From: Coemansia sp. RSA 922
Taxonomy: Eukaryota > Kickxellomycota > Kickxellomycetes > Kickxellales > Kickxellaceae
Direction of reading: 5' to 3'
DNA: 40,176 nucleotides
Assembly (NCBI GenBank): GCA_027577415.1
Contig: JANBQS010000076.1
Location: forward strand, 1-40,176
The notes beneath the pieces are model-generated. The model was not told where the DNA came from, made no database searches, and was given only the letters and a program-made list of their open reading frames with translations. Below are positions 27,502 to 37,376 of the stretch, in pieces (position 1 is the stretch's first letter; every line of letters starts with the position of its first letter). A program made the position numbers and the translations under genes.

Positions 27502-28752
27502 TTGAAGCTAAAGGCTGTTGGTAACCTGCATGGTCTTTGTTGGCAACTGTTATTTAGTACATTTGTCTAGAACACTTGCCTAGTTTTAATAAATATTAGG
27601 AAAAGAGAACAAATAAATTACAGTACTAAGAACGACACGGCCAAAACTGTTTAAATACCTAAAGGTTGGCTTCTTGGCTTTTCCCTCAGAAAAGGGAAAC
27701 CATTCAAGAAAGCCGGCCAAGAAGGTTGATGTGCGTATTCACCCTAACAAGTAGTATGCTGCCAATAGCAGCGTGTTATTTAGAAGAACTGCTAGGAATA
27801 AATTTTTAAAGCTTTACAGCACTCTCTGTGACCAAGGCAAATGCCAAATCATGCTGAGATGCGGCACAAACACCAATGAGCGATTGGAGTTAGTCTTTCA
27901 ACACTTGGCAATAACAGCAAGATAATAATATCGTGTGGCGCAAGTATGGATTCCTTTTCCAGTGAGCAGTCGTCCTGACAATACTGCATGACTATAGCAT
28001 GCAACCATGGGTTCAGCCCAGTTGAACAATCGACCAGGATATAGTGATTGGATAAGGTTAGGCAGTGACTTTAGCCGCATGGAGCAATGAGGGCAGGAGG
28101 CAAGCAAAACTGGTGTATGAGATAATGACAAGACATTTGCATTAGTGTCTTTGTTATTGTAGTGAGAATATTATTCATATTGGCCTTCCACGGGAAGTAG
28201 CCTCACAACAAGTCTCACAATCTTTGGATTCGTGAGCAGTGGCCTGGAAGGTATGGATCATCTGGTACAATTTAGTCTGGCAGTCCCAGTGCGCGTATGC
28301 AATCTACATTGGCCTTGCCTCTACTATTCTCACTGGAAGCGTGGTGGCTGAATACACGAGGCTGAGCAACAGAGTACAGAATATTGACTAATCCTTTGCC
28401 GGCTATAAAGGCAGCGCAAGAGTTGTGAATTTAGTCGCCAGTGACAGCATATTCAAGACACTTTAACAAAGACAGGCAACTGTATGCTGCAATATGCTCT
28501 ACTAGACGATGCAGGGCAGCCAGATCAGTGACCATCCAAGCCGAGCACAAGCCAGCTCAGATTGAGCTTGCATCTAGAAAAACAAGCCACCCTCGACGTT
28601 GCTTCCTTCGGGCTCAAAGAGTATGGTTACCCCGTGGAGTTCCAAAATAGTTTTTGATACACGACTAATGTCACGCAAATATAATCACTAGCTTTTCGCA
28701 CATTCCATAAATGCCAGAAAACTAGAGCTGGCGTGGATGGGGTCATGTATTA
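27502..28752. other. 1.25-kb stretch with no supported gene, possible element debris
   Basis: After the 3' UTR of the orphan gene the sequence has only short broken frames. One broken frame at about 28497-28660 reads like former coding sequence (LEKQATLDVASF, then LKEYGYPVEFQNSF and a stop). A TATA-like TATAAAG sits near 28403. An inverted repeat lies at 27670-27724: CTTCTTGGC pairs with GCCAAGAAG and, inside it, TTTCCC with GGGAAA. I could not assign the stretch to a known transposon. It probably holds degraded mobile-element or gene remnants. Confidence 0.4.
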
Positions 28753-29662
28753 AGGCGGGAGACACTTGAAGTGCTTTGAATTCTTACAAGTGGCGCACCC
28801 GGAGTACCACATACATCAACGGGAACTGACAGCTCTACTCAAGGCGCTAGGCTGGTTTGCCGTGGGAGACGGAACGTACACCCCCCGGAGATCGTTTGGG
28901 AAAACGTCGGAACGCGACTCCTCAGAGCGCTCACTAGGGCTCAAGCTGCTACTGGGTAACATTCCAGTAATGCAAAGGCAGAGCGTGTGGTACGCCGGGG
29001 CCTATCCGGAAAGGGAAATGAGCCGCTGCCCAAAGAGCCATTGTGGAGAGGAACCGGCGACCCAGCTGGAGAACCGGGTAGTGCCAGTGAGGGACAGTGA
29101 GGTCGATGCAGAGACGTACAGCCAGGAGGACATGGAGCCAAGACCGAGGATAATAGGGAGCCGTGAAGAGGCACCGCTGGAGTCGATGGCACACTACTTG
29201 GAGTGTAACTCGGGGGACCCACCGCCAAACAGACCTAAGGACAAGTCGGCAGCAGAAATCTGGAAATACGACTTCCGCACAAGGCGCAATAGCTTTGTCG
29301 GCTTCTCGACCTGGGACTGGGAAGAAGTCCAACACATACTGGCAAGACAACTACACCCGGGACAGACGGTAAAGGAGAGTGCCGTCAGACGAGTAATACA
29401 AGCGGCATATAAGGAAAGACTACACTATGAACGGGCTAGATGGGAACACAGAAATGACTGTCAGATCGAGCGGGAGAGAGACTCAGGAATATCGCCAGAA
29501 GCAAGGAGGAAGAGGATGCGCGAGGACCAACCGCAAACAGTAGAAGGACTGGACGACGGGGTGCCAAAATGGCCCCGAACTTGGAAACATAGGGAGGATG
29601 AATTCCAATTATTCTCAAGAGCGGCGCAGGTTCAAATCACAATGGGCATTTCGGCCTCATAG
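28753..29662 (+). pseudogene. Remnant of an unknown element-encoded protein
   Basis: A frame of about 300 codons without a good ATG at its start, open from just after a TAA at 28750. It begins HLKCFEFLQVAHPEY and contains a Lys-Ala-Leu-Gly-Trp segment, an acidic linker, a middle part (WKYDFRTRRNSFVGFSTW) and a basic C-terminal region with KRMRED. It ends QVQITMGISAS. The last part and the following 150 bases recur in degraded form at about 36440-36640. The first 17 bases of the frame recur at 29809, right after it. Repetition plus a missing start suggests a decayed mobile or tandemly arrayed element. I recognise no transposase, reverse transcriptase or integrase motif. Confidence 0.4.
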
Positions 29663-29825
29663 GGGAACCGCGAATGGAAATTATTTTTCATATGGCCACA
29701 GGGACTGGGTGTTGATATTTTCGCGCCGAGTACGCTGAACTAATGTTTATTATTAGAATCGTCCATAGAATTAACTGCCCCACTTGGGAATAAAACAGTC
29801 TTATCATCAAGTGCTTTGAATTCTT
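28769..29825 (+). repeat. 17-bp direct repeats flanking the unknown frame
   Basis: AAGTGCTTTGAATTCTT occurs exactly at 28769-28785 and at 29809-29825, 1040 bases apart. Both copies can be read as Lys-Cys-Phe-Glu-Phe, followed by LQVA in the first and FKMA in the second. The second copy may therefore be the start of a truncated second unit rather than a target-site duplication. Confidence 0.6.
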
Positions 29826-29830
29826 TAAAA
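29640..29830 (+). repeat. Dispersed repeat, copy 1
   Basis: Sequence from about 29640 (TCGGCCTCATAGG) through CATATGGCCACAGGG and ACTGGGTGTT to about 29830 resembles 36475-36640 (TCGACCTCATTAGG, CATATGACCATAGGG, ACTGGGTGTT). The second copy has small indels. It looks like the 3' end of a degraded element. Confidence 0.6.
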
Positions 29831-30150
29831 TGGCTGAGCAAGCAACCTTTCTATTTTACTCGCTTATATTCTTTAATGATCTGTATCCGATTTCAAAAGT
29901 AGGTTACTAGAGGTACAAGCAGACACTGACACGTCCGCACATGCACACAAGCACTTGGAGAAGACTTGGTCAGCAGCAAAGGGCAGCTTTGAAATTTGAA
30001 AGAATCCTTTTGGCGTTCTGCCGCTTTGAAGAATATTCTTTGAGTGGGAGCCTGTTTAGCATGGAATTTCTGTGAAACAGACAAAATTCCTTGAGACAAT
30101 GCTCAAACGCCTTCTTCTCTACATTTACTTTATTATTACAATTTCTGAAA
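29831..30150. other. Upstream region of the insulysin-type gene
   Basis: It contains no supported gene. Frames that extend the protease upstream of 30151 start at non-ATG codons (TTG 30091, GTG 30072), so the 30151 ATG is preferred. No clear TATA box was found. Confidence 0.4.
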
Positions 30151-33100
30151 ATGTTACGACCACTACACTATGCTCTTCTTGCGGTGTTTTGCATTGTAGG
30201 CTATTTTCTGGCGCGCACTGGCCAAGAAAATGGCCCAACGCCTCAGCTTCTTCCATTGGAAGCCTTCAACAACTACAAGTCCGCCGACTGGAGGACTGGC
30301 TTTGAGTCCAAGCTAACAGTCGAGTCTTCATTGCCGTACGAAGATTACACTGGTCACATTGAAAGGTCAGGCAGTGACCAGCACCAGTACAGACTTATCC
30401 GCCTGCCAAACAACCTCACTGCACTTTGTGTTCAAGACATAGATGCCAAGGAGGCTGCTGCCTCGCTGAGCGTTAATATTGGCTCAAATGCTAACCCAGC
30501 TGAGCTCCTTGGTCTTGCACATTTTCTTGAGCACATGTTGTTTCTGGTAAGTACTGAGTGTTAACTGTTGTGAACTTGTAAAGGGATCAAAATTTACTAA
30601 CCATGCTTTCTTAACTAATGCTCAAATACTATGTAGGGTACGGAAAAGTATCCTAATGAGGGAGAATACGCGTCGTATCTTTCCAGCCACTCGGGCTCAA
30701 ACAATGCTTACACGTCGTTCACCGAAACCAACTACCACTTTTCCATTGAAAATGGTGCCTTGGAAGGCGCGCTTGACCGGTTTGCACAGTTCTTTATTTC
30801 GCCACTGTTCAATAAAGACCGTGTTGATCGTGAGCTCAATGCAGTCGATTCGGAGCACAAGGGAAATTTGCAATCTGACTTTAGGCGCCTCTATCGACTT
30901 ATGAGTAGCATTTCTAATACTAAGCTCCCTTTTTCCTGGTTCTCAGCAGGAAACACGGAGACACTGAAGGGTGCTGCCGAGGAACTGGGCTTGGACTTGC
31001 GCGAGGAGCTGATAAAGTTCTACCACAAGTACTATTCAGCAGATGTCATGCGTTTAGTAGTGGTTGGAAACCACAGCTTGAATGTGCTATCCGAGTGGGT
31101 GGCGTCAAAGTTTTCTGACGTTGAAAGCAAGGGAAATACTAGACCAAAGATTGATGCCCATCCTATTGGCAAGGCCGAGCTAGGAAAGCTTATTCACTAC
31201 AAGACCGTTCGTGAAATGTATGAGCTCAAGTTGCAATTTTCTCTCCCAGACCTCAAGTCGACATATGGAGAAAAGCCCTTTGATTATATTAGCACTCTAA
31301 TAGGTCACAGGGAACCAGGATCGATTTACTCGGTGTTGCGCAAGAATGGCTGGGCCACTGCTATTTTTGCTGGTTCCGATGGCTTGCTTTATGACGGCTT
31401 CAGCACTTGCTTTATTGGTGTTACTGCCACGCCCGAAGGACTGGAGAACTACGAAGCCATTGTGAGCATCATATTTGGGTACATTAACATGCTAGTTGAG
31501 AGCGGTCCTCAAGAGTGGTATTACCAAGAGCTGGCGCTTGTTAGCAAAGCCGAGTTTGATTTCAAGGAAAAAGAGAATGCCGAGAACTACGCTCGTACTC
31601 TTTCTAGCGGAGGACTCAATCAAAATATACCACCGCACCAAGTACTGTCCCATGACTCTCTACATACTAGATTCAATGCCGACCTTATTTCCAAGTGCCT
31701 AAGCTACCTCAACCCTGGTAACTACCGCCTGTTTATTGGTGCACAGGAGCACAAGGCAGTGGAGTGCAAGCTTGAGGAAAAATACTACGGAGTTCTCTAC
31801 CATATTGCCGATCTGCCCTCACACATGACTTCTGATGTAAAGTGCAGCCCAAGCGTTGCCAAGATGCTACACTTGCCTAGCCGTAATGCATATTTGCCAG
31901 AAAGCCTGTCAGTTACCAAGCCAGTCACTCCTGTAGATAAACCAGCAACAGAGCCTGTGCTTCTCAGGAAGAACGACAAGTTTGAGGTTTGGTTCAAGCA
32001 AGACGACCAGTTCTTTACGCCTCATGGACATATTGGCCTAACCATCAGCTCCGAGTATGTGAATAATTCTCCTCTCAACCACTTGCTTTCGACTCTACTT
32101 TGCCGGCTAGTATCAACCGAACTACAAGAGCAGCTGTTTAGCGCTTTGCTGGCCAACAGCTACTTTTATGTGGCTCCGGGAGGGGGCTCGATCAATGTTG
32201 GCGTAGCTGGGTTTAGCAGTGGGCTGCCTCTTTTGTTAAAGACGGTACTGCAAAAGCTAAAGACCTTCAAAGTTGATGCCCAACAGTTCTCCATTTACCG
32301 GGATGAGATTGAGCGGAGGATTCAGAGCCAAAGGCAGAATAATCCTTTATCACTCCTTAACAGCCAACTGGGCGCTGTGAATGTGGTTCCTGCATTTGAC
32401 CTGGAGATGGTGGAAGAAGCACTAAAGGATATAACTCTAGATGGGCTTCAGAAACATACTGAGTTGCTATTTAGTAAAGCCTATGTGAAGATGCTCGTGT
32501 CAGGAAACTATAACCAGTCAGTGGCACTTGAAGCCAGTAACCAGGTACTTGATATTTTGCAGTTCCAGCCGACTTCAAGATCCTCAATTAATGTTCGTCG
32601 CATACTTGACATTGAACCAGGATATTATACCCAGATTGTACCAATTAGTGACAAGAAGTGCTTGAACAGTGCTGTGGTATGCACTTTCTACTGCGGATCT
32701 GTATATAATACTCGAGATGCGGTTACACTTCACTTAATAAGGAATATGGTTCATACTGTGTTCTTTGCACAGTTGAGGACTTCTGAGCAGCTAGGCTACA
32801 GAGTCGGAGCAGGGTCGGATTCCAACAAAAATGGAAAGAGAATGCTTAAGTTTATTGTGGAGGGAGAAAGCAATCCGGCATATGTAATTCAGCGCATCAA
32901 CCAGTTTTTTCGCCAATATCGGCAGAAGCTGCAGGACCTAACTGTGGAGGAGTTTGAATCGTCAGTGCAGTCGCTAATCAGCCTTAAGCAAGAAAAGCTA
33001 AAGTCGATTGATGAAGAGTTTTCCGAGCTGTGGGGTTCTATCACCTCCGACAAGTACAAGTTTAACAAGGGGAATGAGAACATGGAGCATCTCAAGCAGC

Positions 33101-33723
33101 TGAACAAGGATGACTTGCTTGTATTCTGGGACAAGTATGTCAACGAAGACACTGCACAGGGCTACACACGAATAGACATGCAAATGTCATCGGCCAAGAT
33201 CTGGCAGCCAAAAGCCGAAGAGTTTGAAATGTACCCAGGCGCAGTGATTGCCTTGTACGGATCCTTGCGCTCTGAAGGTCACTCGGGTCTGAGCATTGCG
33301 GATGTCCAATCCTTTGTATCATCAGCGGATGCATCAAGCAGCATTGAGTTGTTGCTTGCCAACCTAAGCGAACTTTATGTGACCAAGCAGGTGCCGTCTG
33401 TGTCAAGCGAAGTGAGTGAAGTTACTGAAGTAGCTGATACCGCTGTTGTTGATGTAGAGGGGCCAATAATCATATTTGAGAGCTTGTCAAAGATTGCAAC
33501 TGCTTTGCAAATGGCTATTAGCAGCATCAATGAGACACCCAAATTCGCTACGCTCAGCAAGACAAACTTTGCCAACATTGACATGAAGCAATCACCAGAG
33601 GGAATTTGGCTTATTAGCATCTATAAGCGATTCCAGCAGACGCAAGCACTTCATGGCATATCAGTTCCCTCGCGCAAGCTTGTTCCACTCATCACAGAGT
33701 CGGCTCAGGCAGATAACAATTAG
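30151..33723 (+). CDS. Insulysin-type M16 metalloprotease (IDE/Ste23 family) with an N-terminal membrane anchor
   Basis: Zinc protease that degrades short peptides inside a closed chamber. Exon 1 is 30151-30546, the intron is 30547-30636 (GTAAGT...TATGTAG, 90 bp, with CTAAC branch-like sites), and exon 2 is 30637-33723. The product is about 1160 residues. The inverted zinc motif HFLEH is at 124-128 and the third ligand Glu205 (NAVDSEHKGN) lies 77 residues later, the exact spacing of human IDE. GTEKYPNEGEYASYL, SGSNNAYTSF and the later RTSEQLGYRVG in the inactive half also match. The intron splits the protein right after HMLFL. The N-terminus (LHYALLAVFCIVGYFLA, about 5-21) is a signal anchor or signal peptide that yeast Ste23 and human IDE lack, so this protein may face the secretory lumen or the exterior. 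Confidence 0.95.
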
Positions 33724-34005
33724 CACTCGGAGTAATATACTTGCCTATGTAGTTGATTAGCATAGTTTGTTTTACCCTTCATTGTATTAACAATATTAGA
33801 CCCTGCTAACTAGTTAGGAAATGTATAGACAACTTTAGTTTTGCCCTCTGTCAAACAGCAAGTGGCGCAAACGAGGTGCATGCACTTTAAAATCTGCCAT
33901 ACTTGGACCTAGGACAGTTTGCACACCTAAAGCGGCTAACATATCACATGGAGCGATGACTCCGTCGGAAAAATATTGTTGTTAATAGGTAGTCATGGTG
34001 GTCGT
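33724..34005. other. Intergenic region after the protease gene
   Basis: This 282-bp stretch holds the 3' UTR of the protease gene and the downstream flank of the Fanzor remnant. I saw no clear terminal inverted repeat or target duplication here. Confidence 0.4.
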
Positions 34006-35213
34006 TTAGGCGGATTCGTTGTGCGAACGCTTGGCCGGTGGCAGAGTACCAGGGGTTGAATTGCTTCTGCGAGTAAAACGTAGCGTCATCAAAAAAGTAC
34101 TTGCAGATGCCGCAGAAGAAGAGCTCTCAGCCATATCAGGCACTGCAAGTGCTGGAGAAGCAGCAGCACCTCTAGCAGTCGTAGTAGTCGTAGCCGCAAT
34201 AGGGGCGACAGCCAAAGCAGCCTCTGCCGCAGCACGCCTATGCTTACTACGCCAAAACACCTCAGGTACGTTGCCATGCTTGATGTAATACCCGACGATG
34301 CATCGGAAGTTCAACATGGCAGCCATGTCGCAGTTGTATACACATGGCTCAGAGACAGTCTTGTTGTCGCCATTGGTTCGTTTATATCTACAGATTTGAC
34401 ACTGCAACAAACCATGGCACAGCACACGAGGGTTTCTCTGGCGTTGGTATGGCCGCGGGTTCCGGATCCACTTGAACTTCTCAAGCTCACCATCGCAATT
34501 GGGACAGATCTTGGAGGTGCAATACTCATCAAACAGGTATGTCGGAAAGCCGAATTTCTTGAACTTTGTGCGCCAGCCGCGACCCCGAATAGGCACATGG
34601 TTGCGAACCATCGACACAGACCAGTTCCCACAGACCATGATAAGATCATCGCCAAACTTTCGGATCATGTTGCGCCTCAAACGGGTGTCGGCTTGCTGCT
34701 GGTTGATTAATGCATTGAGCTTCAGCTTGCGGTGGAATGGGCAGTCACATGCTATGTGGCCAGGATCGGAGTGGATTTGGTGCATAGATTTGCTGTGCGT
34801 AGTCATAGTCTCAGAATAAAACCACCGAAGTACATCCCAGCCCCGTGGAAAGTCAGGCCCTCACGGTCGCGAAAAGTCTTCAACTTGATGTTTACAACCT
34901 CAGCCCAAAGATCTCTGGATTTTGTTATTGAAGTGAAGCCCTCAACATTCAATAGGAAGTGCGAGTACAAGATCGTCGAATTGATGTGGATATGTCCCGA
35001 AATAAACGACGTGCACAAAGGACAGCACTGATATGCCTTACGCTGCTGCTGCTGCTGGGGCGCATCCTGGTTAGGGCGCTGGTGACCGTGCTGTGCATTA
35101 AACACCTGTCGACGCCTAAGCCTGTTTGCACGTTTGCACTGGTTCTTCTGTTGAGATTGGGCGGGACAGCACTTTGGCACACGAGAGCGCAGAAAGCCCT
35201 AATCCGATAAAGG
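34006..35213 (-). pseudogene. Broken Fanzor (eukaryotic TnpB-like) nuclease gene
   Basis: Fanzors are RNA-guided DNA nucleases carried by eukaryotic mobile elements. The N-terminal part (about 35213-34803) contains CCPLCTSFISGHIHINSTIL, close to the Fanzor motif PLRTSFIPxHIxIDT, then LWAEVVNIKLKTF. It ends at a TGA that overlaps the next frame by an ATGA. The second part (34806-34006) shows HSDPG (RuvC-I region), HRKLKLNALINQQ, KFGDD, CGNWS (usually GDWS) and LFDEYCTSKICPNC with the RuvC-II Glu94 and zinc Cys101/104. Zinc Cys136/139 and NCDMAAMLNF (RuvC-III Asp160) follow. The segment after DPG seems shortened. A frameshift, a missing N-terminus and substitutions argue for a dead copy. The Ala/Ser-rich tail is low-complexity. 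Confidence 0.82.
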
Positions 35214-35515
35214 ATGAGTTCTCATCAGAGGACTTGTAGTGATAAGCTTTAGTTAAATGTTGTAGCGCAGGAGGAGTGTTTGAAGGCAAGGCAGCGCCAA
35301 CTGGAGATACTCCTCAGCAAGAAATAAAATATTTATTCACATATTCTTGACAAATAATCTATTCTGCTATAACCACTATCACGGAACATAAAACTACTCG
35401 TATACTTATGTATAGATCCTGATAATAACAAAAAGAACAACCTGGCTATCCATGTCTGGCCCCGTGCTTAAGACATGACAGAAAGCACTGACGTTGCCTG
35501 TCAGGAGTGGTTATT
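35214..35515. other. Intergenic region
   Basis: About 300 bp between the Fanzor remnant and the first tandem orphan gene. The right part (from about 35360) is the 3' flank of gene B and belongs to the 0.9-kb duplicated unit. No feature otherwise. Confidence 0.4.
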
Positions 35516-35917
35516 TTAAAGCTGGCGACTAGAGGGTGAAAAAGTGGAAGCTCCTCCTTTTGCTTGGCTTACTTTAGCCGTATTACAAAAGTAGGCATAG
35601 AGAGGCTCTCCACAACCTTCAGCATCCTTTACCATTAAATTAAACATTTTTCCGTGAGCAAAAATAAAACACACAGGCATGTTGATGACATTATTAGTGA
35701 GAGAGCGACATTCCATATTAGTCTCAACCTTATTATCGCTGCTTACAATGAAAAGAGATGTTTGATTCATGTAATTATGACTTATCCCTAATGCTGTCAT
35801 CAAATCATTTCCAGCTTTCTTAAACGTTTTTCCTGTACAATTCCGATTATTCGCATTAGTTGAATGAACGTTCCAATCCGCTACATGCATTACAGGACAG
35901 TTGGTAATATCACCCAT
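35516..35917 (-). CDS. Orphan small protein, family member B
   Basis: This encodes 133 residues, starting MGDITNCPVMHVADWNVHS. It is clearly paralogous to the gene at 36870-37259: TNCPVMHVA, ALGISHNYMNQTSLFIVSSDNKVE, SLTNNVI, PVCFIFAHGKMF and EPLYAYFC align without large gaps. More distantly it resembles the gene at 27019. Several cysteines (NCP, RNCT, ECRS, VCFI, GCGE, YFCN) are present, but there is no signal peptide, so a cytosolic or nuclear location is more likely. A TATA box lies 110 bases upstream of its ATG. I know no function for it. Retention of the frame in two diverged tandem copies indicates a real gene. Confidence 0.75.
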   Translation of the reverse strand: MGDITNCPVMHVADWNVHSTNANNRNCTGKTFKKAGNDLMTALGISHNYMNQTSLFIVSSDNKVETNMECRSLTNNVINMPVCFIFAHGKMFNLMVKDAEGCGEPLYAYFCNTAKVSQAKGGASTFSPSSRQL

Positions 35918-36026
35918 TGCTAGTAGAGGTACTGAGAATAAAATCTAGTTAAGAGCTGCTGTTTTTTTTTAAGAATAATAGTGTGGTGAAGAGAGGGAAA
36001 GAAGGAATGGCATCCACAGGCAAGCA

Positions 36027-36033
36027 TTTTATA
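36027..36033 (-). promoter_or_regulatory. TATA box of orphan gene B
   Basis: TATAAAA on the minus strand, 110 bases before the start codon of gene B. It is conserved in position and surroundings with the copy at 37370-37376. Confidence 0.65.
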
Positions 36034-36114
36034 CTACACTTGGAGGGGTGGCTGCCGAAACTGGAGTGAGTGAGAACAGTGACAAAAAGCATTCCCCAAC
36101 ATTTTTATTTCCAT

Positions 36115-36185
36115 CATTAACGTCATCTACGTCATTGTTGCCGTCATCATTATCATCATAGTCGTCATATTCGTCATAGTAGTGC
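36115..36185 (-). other. Asp-codon-rich, TGACG-rich segment upstream of gene B
   Basis: On the minus strand the segment is a run of GAC/GAT/TAT/AAT triplets that would encode HYYDEYDDYDDNDD. It contains several TGACG half-sites, including AATGACGTAGATGACGTTA. It follows a CTTTTTGCAG sequence that looks like a splice acceptor. The matching segment in the other unit (37440-37515) also reads as Asp-rich (HYYDDYDDDD). It could be a run of bZIP half-sites or the relic of an upstream exon. Confidence 0.4.
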
Positions 36186-36237
36186 TGCAAAAAGGGGGAA
36201 ATAAACATAAAGAAAAAAGAAAAGAAAACGAGGCCGA

Positions 36238-36695
36238 ATGAGGAAAAAAAAACCTAATTTTAGATAGTAAATTAGATTATGTTTAAAATAAAGAGTAAAA
36301 AATAATAACCAGAGTTAGGCTAATTAGAGAAACCATTCAACATCTTGTGCACTGTCATGCACACTTATAAACGCTACATCATCTAGCATCACTCCTAGTC
36401 CGAAGCAGCCAATCCGCCAGATGGCCTCTCTTAAACGGATGGAACAGGCCGATAAAATAAATACTATCCAACAGTCGACCTCATTAGGACAAAAACATGT
36501 ATATATTTTTTATTTCATATGACCATAGGGCACTGGGTGTTAGTTTTCACACATAATTGCTTGAGCTGACTTTTTATTGTTGGAGTTTTGTCATATATTT
36601 TTAACTGTTCCCTATTTGGACATAAATCAGTAATATCAATGTGTCACTATAGAAAGTATCACAAATAAACTATATTAAAGAGTATGAATATATTT
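36238..36695. other. Spacer between the tandem units, with dispersed-repeat copy 2
   Basis: AT-rich spacer. From about 36420 to 36519 it has a short frame (MASLKRMEQADKINTIQQ...) that resembles the very end of the frame at 28753-29662. From 36475 to about 36640 it matches the dispersed repeat at 29640-29830 (CATATGACCATAGGG, ACTGGGTGTT). The element fragment lies between the two orphan gene copies. Confidence 0.5.
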
Positions 36696-36869
36696 TGCTA
36701 TACCCACTATCTCAGAACATAAAACTACTTGCAGACCTATGATCCTGATGGAAAAAAATAACCTCCCGGCTATCTGTATCCCGGCTCTTATTGAATGTTT
36801 AGCCTTGTGATTAAGGCATGACAGAAAGCACCATTTCCTGTCAGGAGGGGTTATCTCTCATGATTGTGA

Positions 36870-37259
36870 CTAATAGGGTCCATGGGTAAAAGCTCCGTGA
36901 TAATTTTGGGTTTTTGTAATCATTTTACAAAAGTAGGCATAGAGAGACTCTCCTTTTGCTTCAGCATGCTTTTCCATTGCATCAAACATATTCCCACAAG
37001 CAAAAATAAAACACACGGGCAAGTCGATGACTTCTCGACTGAGAGATTTGCCTTTATTATTAGACTCAACCCTATTATCGCTGCTTATAATGAAAAGAGA
37101 TGTTCGCTTTAGGTAATTATGACCTATCCCTAATGCTCTCATCAAATCATCAGCCACTTGCGTATACTCTTTTTCAGTGCAATTCTGGTTATGGGCAATA
37201 TTCGATTGAGCGTACCATTTTGCTACATGCATTACAGGACAGTTGGTAATATCATCCAT
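36870..37259 (-). CDS. Orphan small protein, family member C
   Basis: This encodes 129 residues from the ATG at 37259 (MDDITNCPVMHVAKW), the start that matches gene B; the longer frame begins at a TTG and is not used. It shares with B the core ALGIGHNYLKRTSLFIISS, SLSREVIDLPVCFIF and ESLYAYFCK. Roughly half of the residues are identical to B. Charged residues change freely while hydrophobic and aromatic ones stay, as in a folded protein under selection. It lacks a signal peptide and has no known function. A TATA box lies 111 bases upstream. Confidence 0.75.
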   Translation of the reverse strand: MDDITNCPVMHVAKWYAQSNIAHNQNCTEKEYTQVADDLMRALGIGHNYLKRTSLFIISSDNRVESNNKGKSLSREVIDLPVCFIFACGNMFDAMEKHAEAKGESLYAYFCKMITKTQNYHGAFTHGPY

Positions 37260-37369
37260 TTGTAGTAGAGGTGCTGAGAATAAAAACAAGTTAAGAGCTA
37301 CTGTTTTAGTTGAGAATAATAGTGTTGTGAAGAGAGAGAGAAAAAAGGAATGTCATCCACAGGCTAGCC

Positions 37370-37376
37370 TTTTATA
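37370..37376 (-). promoter_or_regulatory. TATA box of orphan gene C
   Basis: TATAAAA on the minus strand, 111 bases before the ATG at 37259, in the same context (AGTGTAGTATAAAA) as for gene B. Confidence 0.65.

Larger units (their letters stand above)
35360..36235 (-). repeat. Tandem duplication unit 1 (orphan gene B)
   Basis: This unit aligns with about 36700-37565 over its full length: the 3' flank (GAACATAAAACTACT, GATCCTGAT, GACAGAAAGCA, CTGTCAGGAG), the coding part, the TATA box and an upstream GAT/GAC-rich stretch. Both are in the same orientation. Similarity is clear but far from identical, so the duplication is old. Confidence 0.8.

Noticed and set aside
29620..29650. A tRNA-like B box (GGTTCAAATC) near the end of the unknown frame
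   Set aside because: No A box, acceptor stem or cloverleaf could be formed around it, so it does not support a tRNA or SINE head.
30091..30150. A longer start for the insulysin-type protease
   Set aside because: The extended frame begins with TTG. The first ATG in frame is at 30151 and directly precedes the hydrophobic anchor.
34019..34819. Plus-strand frames opposite the Fanzor remnant
   Set aside because: They are low-complexity or antisense readings of the minus-strand zinc-ribbon and RuvC coding sequence.
37260..37289. A ten-residue N-terminal extension of orphan protein C
   Set aside because: It depends on a TTG start and is not shared with gene B, whose aligned ATG corresponds to 37259.
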